Of a DNA stretch of 64,000 nt, positions 41,350-50,600 are shown one piece after another (positions within the stretch are counted from its first letter, which is position 1; every line of letters begins with the position of its first letter). This DNA comes from an uncultured Scytonema sp. GTDB lineage: Bacteria > Cyanobacteriota > Cyanobacteriia > Cyanobacteriales > Nostocaceae. Location of the stretch: positions 51,725 to 115,724 of the forward strand of contig CALMVQ010000154.1 in the NCBI GenBank assembly GCA_937873135.1. The letters are read 5' to 3'. The notes under the pieces are model-generated. The model ran no database searches, had not been told where the DNA came from, and was given only the letters and a program-made list of their open reading frames with translations. The position numbers were made by a program, and so were the translations under genes.

Positions 41350-43578
41350 TCAAGTAGTGTGAATAGCTGAACTGGTAAGAATATCTCTTACCTGAGTAGG
41401 GGTTAGGTTGGGATTGGCACTGAGCATGAGAGCAACAATACCACTTATGAAAGGGGTTGATGTTGATGTACCGGAGTAAAAAGTATAATTATTGCCTGGA
41501 ATTGTGGAGTAAACATTGACTCCAGGCGCTGTGACGTAATTGATCGGATCAGATCCAGCTTTGTTTGAGAAGTTAGTAAAGTTTTTGTTATTATCAACTG
41601 CTCCAACAGCAATTCCCCAGTTTTTGGCATAGCGTGCTGGATAGTCTGGTGTTGAAGCACTTTCATTGCCAGCTGCCATGACGACAATCACCCCTTTACT
41701 ACTAGCATATTGAATGGCATACCGTAGAAAATCGTTGCCATCATAACCACCTAAGCTTAGGTTAATGACATTAGCTCCGTGATTGACAGCGTAGTAAATG
41801 CCCTTAACTAGAGAGCTGTAAGAGCCTAAACCATCGTTATTGAGGACTTTGACTGGCAGAATTTTGGCATCATAAGCAACACCTGTAACACCGAAGCCAT
41901 TATTCTCCCCAGCAATCGTGCCAGAGACAAGGGTGCCATGACTATCTCCGTCTAGAACGTTATTGTTATTGTCTGCAAAGTTCCAGCCGTAAACGTCATC
42001 AATATAGCCATCGCCATCATCATCTTTACCGTTGCCAGAAATTTCCTTGGGATTTGTCCAGATGTTATCCTTTAAGTCTGCATGGTTATAGTCAACCCCA
42101 GAATCCAGAACGGCGACGGTAATACCCTTACCTGTATATCCTCTTGCCCAAGCTTCTGGAACATGGGTTAGATCATTGCCCCAGTTGTCACCTCCTAAAT
42201 TAGGAACATTTGCAAATGCAGATTGTCCGATTGCTCTGGCGACTGCTACTCCCGCATCTACTAAACCGTATCCATCAGTTGATTTAAAAACCTGAGAGGA
42301 TAAGGGTCTTGGCGTATTCGATACCGTTAAGTTGTAATTAGTATTCACTCCACTCTCGGAGTTAAGGTAAATGTAGTAAGTACCAGAATTTAAGGAAAGA
42401 TTAATTGTTTCGGATGTCGTGTTATTGTATATACCTGTAGCAATACTATTGCCATCACCATCAAGTAATTGAATATCAGCATTACCGTCTGAAGTGAGGC
42501 TAAAGTTGCTCATGTTACCAATAGTGAAGCGGTAGTAATTGTTGGGATTGCTACCTACATAGACTTTGATACTGCGGCTACCGTAGAGGATACCAAGGCT
42601 CGGAGCACTGTTTGTCGTGTCACCTGATGTTGATACAGAAATTTGCTCTGATGGGCTACTAAAACGACCTTCTTTAAAGCCATAAATCTCAAAGTGTTGC
42701 TCAGCCTGTTGATTGTCAAAGTGTGCTGCCTGGAGGTCAGTATTATGATCTAGATAGAACTTAACATTGAATGATTCTGAGGAAGCTCGTCCTTCACTCA
42801 AACCATAATCTTCAAAATGTTCTAAGAGTTGAGTGTTAGAAAAACCTGCTTGAGCCAAGTCGGAATAAGCATTACGGTAGTAATTACTATCAAACGAAAC
42901 AGAGAATCTGCGTCCTTCAGCGACACCATAGCTTGCTAAATGCTCAAAGAGTTGGAGATTGTTCCAACCTATTTTAGCTAGATCGAGATTAGCCGCAGCA
43001 TACAAATTGAGATCGACAAACCCACTAAAGCGACGTCCCTCAGATAAACCGTAAGTTTCTAGGTGTTCTAATGCTTTGTTATTGTTAAAGCTTGTTAAAT
43101 CACCGTTCACACTTCGATAGAAGTTAAGATCCACAAGGGGCGAAAAACGACGTCCTTCACCCACACCGTAGCTTTGCAAATGCTGAAACAACTGCTCATT
43201 GTTAAAGCTTCCTAAGTCACTGTTGTGGCGTCGATAAAAGTCCAGATCAACAAAAGGTGAAAATTTTCGTCCTTCACTGACACCGTATTTAGACAGATGC
43301 TCGTAAGCTTGGCGATTACTGAAGTTAGCTAAGTCACTATTACTGGCGCGATAAAAATTCAGATCGATCAGTGGAGAAAAGGAGCGACCTTCATTCAGAC
43401 CATATTTCTGAAAGTGCGATAATGCTTGTGCATCACTCAAGCCCCGTAAATCAGAGTTGGCTGCACGGTAAAAACTGGCGTCAAAAACGCTTAAATTCAT
43501 ATAATTTATTTTGCCAAAAGCTCTTGTAGCTAATGTTAGTTTTCCCTCGATTCCAGAGCTTTTATCTTCTAAAGACAA
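41350..43578 (-). CDS. S8 (subtilisin-like) peptidase with seven N-terminal ~40-aa repeats; likely start at 43500
   Basis: Catalytic motifs AVLDSGVDYNHADL, DSHGTLVSGTIAG, YSGTSTSTPFISG; seven FYRxxNSDL...HLxxYGxxEGR repeats. Confidence 0.93.
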   Translation of the reverse strand: MSLEDKSSGIEGKLTLATRAFGKINYMNLSVFDASFYRAANSDLRGLSDAQALSHFQKYGLNEGRSFSPLIDLNFYRASNSDLANFSNRQAYEHLSKYGVSEGRKFSPFVDLDFYRRHNSDLGSFNNEQLFQHLQSYGVGEGRRFSPLVDLNFYRSVNGDLTSFNNNKALEHLETYGLSEGRRFSGFVDLNLYAAANLDLAKIGWNNLQLFEHLASYGVAEGRRFSVSFDSNYYRNAYSDLAQAGFSNTQLLEHFEDYGLSEGRASSESFNVKFYLDHNTDLQAAHFDNQQAEQHFEIYGFKEGRFSSPSEQISVSTSGDTTNSAPSLGILYGSRSIKVYVGSNPNNYYRFTIGNMSNFSLTSDGNADIQLLDGDGNSIATGIYNNTTSETINLSLNSGTYYIYLNSESGVNTNYNLTVSNTPRPLSSQVFKSTDGYGLVDAGVAVARAIGQSAFANVPNLGGDNWGNDLTHVPEAWARGYTGKGITVAVLDSGVDYNHADLKDNIWTNPKEISGNGKDDDGDGYIDDVYGWNFADNNNNVLDGDSHGTLVSGTIAGENNGFGVTGVAYDAKILPVKVLNNDGLGSYSSLVKGIYYAVNHGANVINLSLGGYDGNDFLRYAIQYASSKGVIVVMAAGNESASTPDYPARYAKNWGIAVGAVDNNKNFTNFSNKAGSDPINYVTAPGVNVYSTIPGNNYTFYSGTSTSTPFISGIVALMLSANPNLTPTQVRDILTSSAIHTT

Positions 43579-43739
43579 TAGGATTTAAAATCTTACAATA
43601 ATTTCATTTACAGAAAAAAATACTTAAATTACTATAATGAAAAGCTACATTAATGAAGTGGTGTTTGAGTTAGCAACCCCGCTCTTAAGAAACGAGGCGG
43701 CTATTAAGGGGAGACGCATCGCTCACTAGATACAGTTAG

Positions 43740-45731
43740 CTACGCTGATAACGACAAAGTATAGTTACTATTAAGGCTAGAGTAGTTGGTGTAGACGTGA
43801 ATAAAGTAGGTTCCGGCTCCTAACGTTCTGTTGATTGAGCCATTGCTGTGCGGAGTGCCAGAGGTACTATCCAAACTGTCACCATCGTCTCTCTGAGTGT
43901 TGCCATTGTAATCGTAAATCAATTCTGCATTAACGAAATCAGTTAAATCAGTCAACGAAAGTTTGAATTTACTGCTAGAAGGCAAGGTGAAGCGGTAGTA
44001 GTCGTCACGATCTGTACTACCCACAAAGTCTTTATAAATGCTAGTGCCGCTTAAAGTCCCAATATTAAGAGCCGTACTTAAGCTGTTGCCTGGATTTGTT
44101 GGTGTTGTAGATGGGCTGGGATTTGCTGACACTCCCAAGGTATAGTTAGTATTTAGGTTAGATTGGTCAGTGTAAACGCGAATGAAGTAGCTACCTGCTC
44201 CTAAAGTCTTGTTAATTGAGCCATTGCTGTACCGGCTGCCATAGGTATTGTCCAAGACTTCGTAATTATCTATCTGACCATTACCATTGCTGTCGTAAAT
44301 CAATACCACATTTGCAGACTCAGTTAGACCAGTCAAGGATAAATTAAAATTACTGGTTTGTGCCAAACTGAAGCGGTAGTAGTCGTTACGATCACCAATA
44401 CCGACAAAGTTAGTAAAACTGCGGATATTGCTGACGCTTCCAATGTCAAGAGCCTTATTCAAGCTATTGCCCGGATCTGTTTGTGTTGAGGATGGGCTGG
44501 GAGTCGCTGACACTCCCAAGCTATAGTTAGTATCTTGGTAGTCATAGTCGGTGTGGACATGAATGAAGTAGGTACCTACTCCTAAAGTCCTGTTAATTAT
44601 GCCATTGCTATACTCACTGCCATAGTTAGTGTCCAAGCTTTCATTATTATCGATCTTACCATTGCCATTGCTGTCGTAAATCAATTGCACACTTGCAGAA
44701 TCAGTTAGACCACTCAAGGATAGATTAAAATTACTGGTTTGTACTAAAGTAAAACGGTAGTAGTCGTCGCGATCAGTACTACCTACAAATTGGTTGGTGA
44801 AATTGCGGTTCCCATTGAGAAAGCCTAAGTTAAAAGCAGTACCAAGGGTGTTATCATCGCGATCTATCGGTAGAGTTATTGATGGCGCACCCTGACGACC
44901 TTCTTTAAAGCCATTAATCTCAAAGTGTTGCTCAGCCTGCTGGTTGTTAAGGCGTAAGGTTCTCAGGTCAAAATTGTGTTCAATGTAGTACTTGACATTG
45001 AATGCTTCCGAGGAAGCTCGTCCTTCACTCAAACCATAGTTTTCAAAATGTTCCAACAGTTGAGTGTTATTTAAATGTGCTGCTGCCAAGTCGGCATTGG
45101 TATTACGATAGTAATTGCTATCAAAAGAAATTGAAAACCTACGTCCTTCAGCAACACCGTAGTCTGCTAAGTGTTGTAATAGTCGAGTATTATCAAAACC
45201 TGCAGCAGATAAGTCAGGATTTGCCGCCCGATAGAGATTTAGATCGACAAATGGTGAGAAGCGTCGTCCCTCTCCCAGCCCATATATTTCTAAGTGCTGT
45301 AATGCTTGGTTGTTGTTTAGGCTTGATAAGTCGCTATTTATACCCCGATAGAACTTGAGGTCAACAAGGGGGGAAAACTGTCGTCCTTCACCCACACCAA
45401 AGTTTCGCAGATGTTCAAATAGTTGCTCGTTGTTCAAGCTTGCTAAGTCGCGATTACTAGTTCGATAGAAATTGGCATCAAAAAAAGGTGAGAATTTGCG
45501 TCCTTCACGGATACCATAGTTGGAGAGATGATCATAGGCTTGGCTGTTATTAAAATTAGCCAAATCACTATTGCTAGCGCGATAAAAATTGAGATCGACA
45601 AATGGAGAGAAGCTACGACCTTCTTTTAAACCGTAGTTCTGAAAATGTGACAAAGCTTGTGCATCACTGAAGGCTCGCAAGTCAGAGTTGGCTGCACGGT
45701 AGAAACTCGCATCAAATAAATTTACTGACAT
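43740..45731 (-). CDS. Seven FYRxxNSDL...YGLxEGR repeats plus three PPC-like domains, no peptidase domain
   Basis: MSVNLFDASFYRAANSDLRAFSDAQALSHFQNYGLKEGRSFSPF...; three GSTDRDDYYRFTL..YDSNGNGKIDNNESLD..GTYFIHVYT units. Confidence 0.88.
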   Translation of the reverse strand: MSVNLFDASFYRAANSDLRAFSDAQALSHFQNYGLKEGRSFSPFVDLNFYRASNSDLANFNNSQAYDHLSNYGIREGRKFSPFFDANFYRTSNRDLASLNNEQLFEHLRNFGVGEGRQFSPLVDLKFYRGINSDLSSLNNNQALQHLEIYGLGEGRRFSPFVDLNLYRAANPDLSAAGFDNTRLLQHLADYGVAEGRRFSISFDSNYYRNTNADLAAAHLNNTQLLEHFENYGLSEGRASSEAFNVKYYIEHNFDLRTLRLNNQQAEQHFEINGFKEGRQGAPSITLPIDRDDNTLGTAFNLGFLNGNRNFTNQFVGSTDRDDYYRFTLVQTSNFNLSLSGLTDSASVQLIYDSNGNGKIDNNESLDTNYGSEYSNGIINRTLGVGTYFIHVHTDYDYQDTNYSLGVSATPSPSSTQTDPGNSLNKALDIGSVSNIRSFTNFVGIGDRNDYYRFSLAQTSNFNLSLTGLTESANVVLIYDSNGNGQIDNYEVLDNTYGSRYSNGSINKTLGAGSYFIRVYTDQSNLNTNYTLGVSANPSPSTTPTNPGNSLSTALNIGTLSGTSIYKDFVGSTDRDDYYRFTLPSSSKFKLSLTDLTDFVNAELIYDYNGNTQRDDGDSLDSTSGTPHSNGSINRTLGAGTYFIHVYTNYSSLNSNYTLSLSA

Positions 45732-45977
45732 AAATCAAGTCCGAATTGTTACTAATAGATTTGAGATCATTGTTAGTATTCCCGACTTGTGGCGGATTAT
45801 ATCAAACTTATATGTTTTTTAAAGGATAAAAAATATACTTGTTTAGAGGAAAACAATAAGTATTTTTACTGCTAAATAATTTGTAGTTATTTCTAAACAA
45901 AAATTGACAACCTGGAAAAATTGCTGTCACAACTGTGCTACCTTACGATCGCCCAATGCTTAGGAGACAAGAAAGGA

Positions 45978-46865
45978 ATGAGTAAAGCAATTCTGCTAAT
46001 TGGCAGCAATGGTCAAGTAGGCAGGGAACTACAGCGAATCCTTCAAATAGAAGGAGATCTGATTGCAGTTGGACGCCCGACTGTAGATCTCGCACAACCT
46101 GACACTCTCCGAAGCGTCATTCGAGAAAACCATCCTCAAATCATCATTAACGCTGCTGCTTACACTGCTGTTGATAAAGCTGAAAGCGAACCAGAACTGG
46201 CAAAAGCCATTAATGGTATTGCCCCGAAAATTATTGCCGAAGAAGCTGAAAAATCAGGGGCTTTCCTGATTCATCTTTCTACTGATTACGTTTTTGATGG
46301 CAATAGCAGTCGTCCCTACCAAGAAACCGATTCAACTAACCCTTTAAGTGTGTACGGTGAAACCAAACTTGTGGGAGAACAAGCAATTCAAAACTCTTGC
46401 GCCCATCACTTCATCCTTCGCACCGCCTGGGTTTATGGCACATTTGGCAAAAGCAACTTCGTCAAAACGATGTTGCGACTGGGGGCAGAAAGGGAAGAAA
46501 TTCGCGTCGTTGCCGATCAAATTGGAAGTCCTACTTGGGCAAAAGATATTGCAGATGCGATCGCCCGCATTCTTCCCCAGATCGCCCCTGAAATTGCCGG
46601 CATCTACCATTACACTAACAGTGGTGTTGCCAGCTGGTACGATTTTGCTGTCACCATCTTTGAAGAAGCCCGACAGGTGGGGTTTCCCTTAAAAGTCCAA
46701 CGTATTATTCCCATCACCACCGCAGAATATCCCACCCCTGCCCGTCGCCCCAGCTATTCTGTCCTTTCTTGTGCAAAAATATCTACAGTTTCAGAAAATT
46801 ATCCACCCCATTGGCGACAAGCATTAAGGCAAATGTTAAAAGAATGGTTAGTAGTTAGTAGATAG
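45978..46865 (+). CDS. rfbD: dTDP-4-dehydrorhamnose reductase
   Basis: ILLIGSNGQVGRELQRIL, INAAAYTAVDKAESEPELAKAING, HLSTDYVFDGNSSRPYQETDSTNPLSVYGETKL; in-frame ATG at 45978 within ORF 45921-46865. Confidence 0.94.
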   Translation: MSKAILLIGSNGQVGRELQRILQIEGDLIAVGRPTVDLAQPDTLRSVIRENHPQIIINAAAYTAVDKAESEPELAKAINGIAPKIIAEEAEKSGAFLIHLSTDYVFDGNSSRPYQETDSTNPLSVYGETKLVGEQAIQNSCAHHFILRTAWVYGTFGKSNFVKTMLRLGAEREEIRVVADQIGSPTWAKDIADAIARILPQIAPEIAGIYHYTNSGVASWYDFAVTIFEEARQVGFPLKVQRIIPITTAEYPTPARRPSYSVLSCAKISTVSENYPPHWRQALRQMLKEWLVVSR

Positions 46866-46927
46866 TAGATAGTTGGGAGCATTAACTAAACAACCAACAA
46901 CCAACCAACAACTAATAAATAACTGTT

Positions 46928-48004
46928 ATGAAAGCACTCATTCTTTCTGGCGGTAAGGGCACGCGTCTGCGACCATTGACTTATACAGGGGCAAAACAAC
47001 TTGTTCCAGTTGCCAACAAACCAATTTTATGGTATGGGATTGAAGAGATAGTTGCTTCTGGAATTACGGATATTGGTATCATTATCAGTCCGGAAACCGG
47101 GAAAGAAGTGCAGGCAAAAACAGGTAGTGGAGAACAATTCGGGGCAAAAATTACATATATTTTACAAGAAAAGCCTGCAGGACTTGCCCATGCTGTCCAA
47201 GTGGCCCTTCCGTTTCTGGAAAATTCTCCCTTTCTCATGTATCTGGGTGATAACCTCATTCAGCAAGGCGACTTGAGTTACTTTTTAAAAAAATTTACTC
47301 AACAACAGCAAGATGCCTTAATCCTTCTACGTCCCGTCGCTAATCCTAGCGCCTTCGGTGTGGCTAAGATAGATGAAACAGGGCGAGTGTTAGAACTGAT
47401 TGAAAAACCAGAAGTCCCTCCATCCAATCTTGCCCTTGTAGGCGTTTATTTCTTTTCTCATGTCATCCATGATGCGATCGCCGGCATTAAACCGAGTGCA
47501 AGAGGCGAACTAGAAATTACTGACGCCATTCAAAATCTGATTGACAACCAAAAACAAGTGATTGCTTGTCAGCTTGAAGGTTGGTGGTTAGACACTGGTA
47601 AAAAAGATGACTTATTAGAAGCTAACCGTCTGATTCTCGATACCTACTTGAAAACTTCACTTTTAGGGGAAGTCGATGCCCAAAGTCACATTATTGGGCG
47701 AGTGAAAATTGGTTCTCAGTCTCAAGTTATTAACTGTACAATTCGCGGACCAGTCATTATTGGGAATAATTGTCATTTAGAACACTGTTTCATTGGTCCT
47801 TACAGCAGTATTGCCGATAATGCTACGGTCATTGATACCGATCTAGAACATAGTGTTGTTCTAGAAGGCGCTAAAATCATCGGAATTCATCAGCGCATTA
47901 TTGATAGTGTGATCGGGCAAAGGGCGCAGTTGATTGTTGCACCTCGTCGCCCCAAAGCTTTGCGATTTCTGATCGGTGATGACTGTCAAATCGAACTAAC
48001 GTGA
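46928..48004 (+). CDS. Glucose-1-phosphate thymidylyltransferase (long RmlA form)
   Basis: MKALILSGGKGTRLRPLTYTGAKQLVPVANKPILWYGIEEI...MYLGDNLIQ...GWWLDTGKKDDLLEANR. Confidence 0.92.
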   Translation: MKALILSGGKGTRLRPLTYTGAKQLVPVANKPILWYGIEEIVASGITDIGIIISPETGKEVQAKTGSGEQFGAKITYILQEKPAGLAHAVQVALPFLENSPFLMYLGDNLIQQGDLSYFLKKFTQQQQDALILLRPVANPSAFGVAKIDETGRVLELIEKPEVPPSNLALVGVYFFSHVIHDAIAGIKPSARGELEITDAIQNLIDNQKQVIACQLEGWWLDTGKKDDLLEANRLILDTYLKTSLLGEVDAQSHIIGRVKIGSQSQVINCTIRGPVIIGNNCHLEHCFIGPYSSIADNATVIDTDLEHSVVLEGAKIIGIHQRIIDSVIGQRAQLIVAPRRPKALRFLIGDDCQIELT

Positions 48005-48366
48005 GTCATCTCAATATCGCTCTTTTCAGTTGTTTACCATACATTTTCTTCATCTCCCCCAGCCCTTCTCCCAAACTTGGGAGAGGAGTATTCTCATGGA
48101 ATTTGAAGGCTTATTGTATGTGACTCAAACGATAAACGTTGTAAATTCATGGGATGCGATTAAGGCATTTTATTTCCGACTCTGCGCCTCTTGAAACAAT
48201 TTTTTAGATCGAGAGTCTTTTGACTTTTGCGCAAAGTCTGCCGGGGGATCTTCCCAAGAGGGAGCTTTGCGGAACGTGGGCAGTGTCGGTTTCCCTTGAG
48301 AGAACTTTGCCCTGAGGGAAACCCTATGAATGCAACTTCTATAAGCCCAACTTTCCAAGACGACTT

Positions 48367-49242
48367 TTGATTCGGAGCGAAGCGACGGTGATTTACTTTT
48401 TAACAGTTAATTATTATTCTACCAATCTTGTTGCTAAATTAATCAGTTCGTTGAGAGATAGCCGAGGTGTCAAATCCAAAACACTCATCGTCAATAACTC
48501 TCCCGACGATGATTCTATTCACGCTCTCAAAACAGAATCTGTACTTGTTTTAGACGCTACTCACAATCTCGGCTTTGGAAGTGCTTGCAACCTGGGGTTT
48601 CAGTTTATTTATGCTGTAGAACCTCAGGCGATTGTCTGGATCATTAATCCAGACGCCTACATTTTAGAAAACACTCTCGCTCAAGTTAACCCATTTTTTA
48701 ACTTACATCCAGAAGTTTCGATTCTGGGTACAATTGTTCATACTCCTTCAGGAATAATTTGGTTTGCAGGTGGTTGTTTTATTCCAGCAACTGGCGCAAT
48801 TCTCTCTCAGAACTTATTAGCAAATACACATGAAGATTATGTAACTTGTGATTGGGTTTCAGGTTGTAGTTTAATTGTGAATTTCAAGAAATTTCCTGAT
48901 TGTCCTCAGTTCGATGCTGCTTACTTTCTTTACTATGAAGATTTTGACTTTTGTAGAAGATATACCAATCAAGGGCATATAATTGCGATTACGAAGCAGT
49001 TTGGCGTGCTGCATCAACCGTCTTCAATTACGAATAGATATATTTTCCAAAAAATCAAGCACAGTACCTATAGTTACTTTCTCACTCTAGATAGATATAC
49101 AAATAAAGGAGTTGTTATTTTGAGATTAACTCGACTCCTGTGTTACGCCTTTATCTTAATAGCTATTAAACCACAAGTTGCATTTGGAAAATTTTGGGGG
49201 GTGTTTATTTATTTAAGAGACAAGTATCTGAAAATTTTATAA
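48367..49242 (+). CDS. Family 2 glycosyltransferase (rhamnosyltransferase-like)
   Basis: TLIVNNSPDDDS, LGFGSACNLGFQFI, WIINPDAYI, CDWVSGCSLIVNFKKF, FLYYEDFDFCRRYTNQGHII. Confidence 0.88.
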   Translation: MIRSEATVIYFLTVNYYSTNLVAKLISSLRDSRGVKSKTLIVNNSPDDDSIHALKTESVLVLDATHNLGFGSACNLGFQFIYAVEPQAIVWIINPDAYILENTLAQVNPFFNLHPEVSILGTIVHTPSGIIWFAGGCFIPATGAILSQNLLANTHEDYVTCDWVSGCSLIVNFKKFPDCPQFDAAYFLYYEDFDFCRRYTNQGHIIAITKQFGVLHQPSSITNRYIFQKIKHSTYSYFLTLDRYTNKGVVILRLTRLLCYAFILIAIKPQVAFGKFWGVFIYLRDKYLKIL

Positions 49243-49435
49243 GGTAGGCAATACCTCAGTTACCTGTTCTAAACTTGGTTTTATACCATTTCACGAAAAT
49301 CTTGATACTATTTGCTCCCCCTGCTCAAGAATTGCTTGCCTAAATGTATCAACTTTAAAGTGAAACGGTATTAGGGCTGGCTCACTATACCCTCTGATCA
49401 TTCTTTAATCGCACTTTTATTTAGGATTCTCATAA

Positions 49436-50512
49436 ATGAGCAAATTATTAATTAATTTATCCATTCTGCTGGCTCAACCTACAGGTATAAGTATCTACGC
49501 TAAAAATATTGTTCCTTATTTAAAATCTCTCAATCCCACTTTACTAACTGCTCAAGATTTTAGAGAATTTAAATGCTATCCTGTTCCAGATAATTTAACT
49601 CCTGCTCAAGGTACAAAAGGACACTTTGACCGTTTTTTGTGGACGCAATTCCAACTTCCAAAAATATATAAAGAACTTGATTCCCAGCTTTTATTTTCTC
49701 CTCAGCCGGAAGCACCTTTATTTTCTAAGTGTCGTTTTGTTGTCATGGTTCACGACTTCATTCCATTACGCTTTCCCAAGCGTTTTTCACCTCTAACACC
49801 TTACCATCGCTACTACATTCCCCAAGTCGTTGCTCAAGCACAACACGTTATCTGTAACTCTCAGGCAACCGCTGATGATATCATTAACTTTTGCCACGTT
49901 CCAGCCAGCAAAATCACTCCTATTCCTTTAGCACATGACGCCAACCATTTTCGGGATCTCGGAGAAGATACGGTGCGTCCTTATTATTACCTATACATTG
50001 GGCGACACGATCCCCACAAGAATCTGCACAGATTGATCGCTGCCTTCTCTACATTACCTGACAATGACGAGTGTGAACTGTGGCTAGCAGGGCCACAAGA
50101 TAAACGCTACACTCCTGTTTTGCAAGCACAAGTTGAAGAATTGGGTATAACGGCTCGTGTCAAATTCCTCAATTACGTTCCATACAGCAAATTACCTTCA
50201 ATCATCAATGGTGCGATCGCCCTCGTCTTTCCTAGTCTTTGGGAAGGCTTTGGTTTTCCAGTTTTAGAAGCAATGGCTTGCGGTACTCCCGTTATTACCT
50301 CTAACCTCTCCTCTTTACCAGAAGTGGCTGGCGACGCAGCTATTCTCATCAATCCCTATCATCCTGAGGAAATTACTGAGGCAATGCAACTAATGATAAC
50401 TGATTTGAAACTACGCGATCGCCTTTCTACTCAAGGAGTCAGCAGAGCAAATCAATTCAGTTGGGAAAGAACTGGACTTGCTACCGTTGAAATTTTATCA
50501 CGCTATGTTTGA
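49436..50512 (+). CDS. Glycosyltransferase, GT4-like
   Basis: [72 protein letters not shown]. Confidence 0.94.
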   Translation: MSKLLINLSILLAQPTGISIYAKNIVPYLKSLNPTLLTAQDFREFKCYPVPDNLTPAQGTKGHFDRFLWTQFQLPKIYKELDSQLLFSPQPEAPLFSKCRFVVMVHDFIPLRFPKRFSPLTPYHRYYIPQVVAQAQHVICNSQATADDIINFCHVPASKITPIPLAHDANHFRDLGEDTVRPYYYLYIGRHDPHKNLHRLIAAFSTLPDNDECELWLAGPQDKRYTPVLQAQVEELGITARVKFLNYVPYSKLPSIINGAIALVFPSLWEGFGFPVLEAMACGTPVITSNLSSLPEVAGDAAILINPYHPEEITEAMQLMITDLKLRDRLSTQGVSRANQFSWERTGLATVEILSRYV

Positions 50513-50600
50513 GACAACAGCAGTCGCTCTCACGAAGTACTTTAGCCTCCTTTGTTTGAGTACACAAAGGAGGCAAAGCCAGTTCTGTTATCTACCAACT

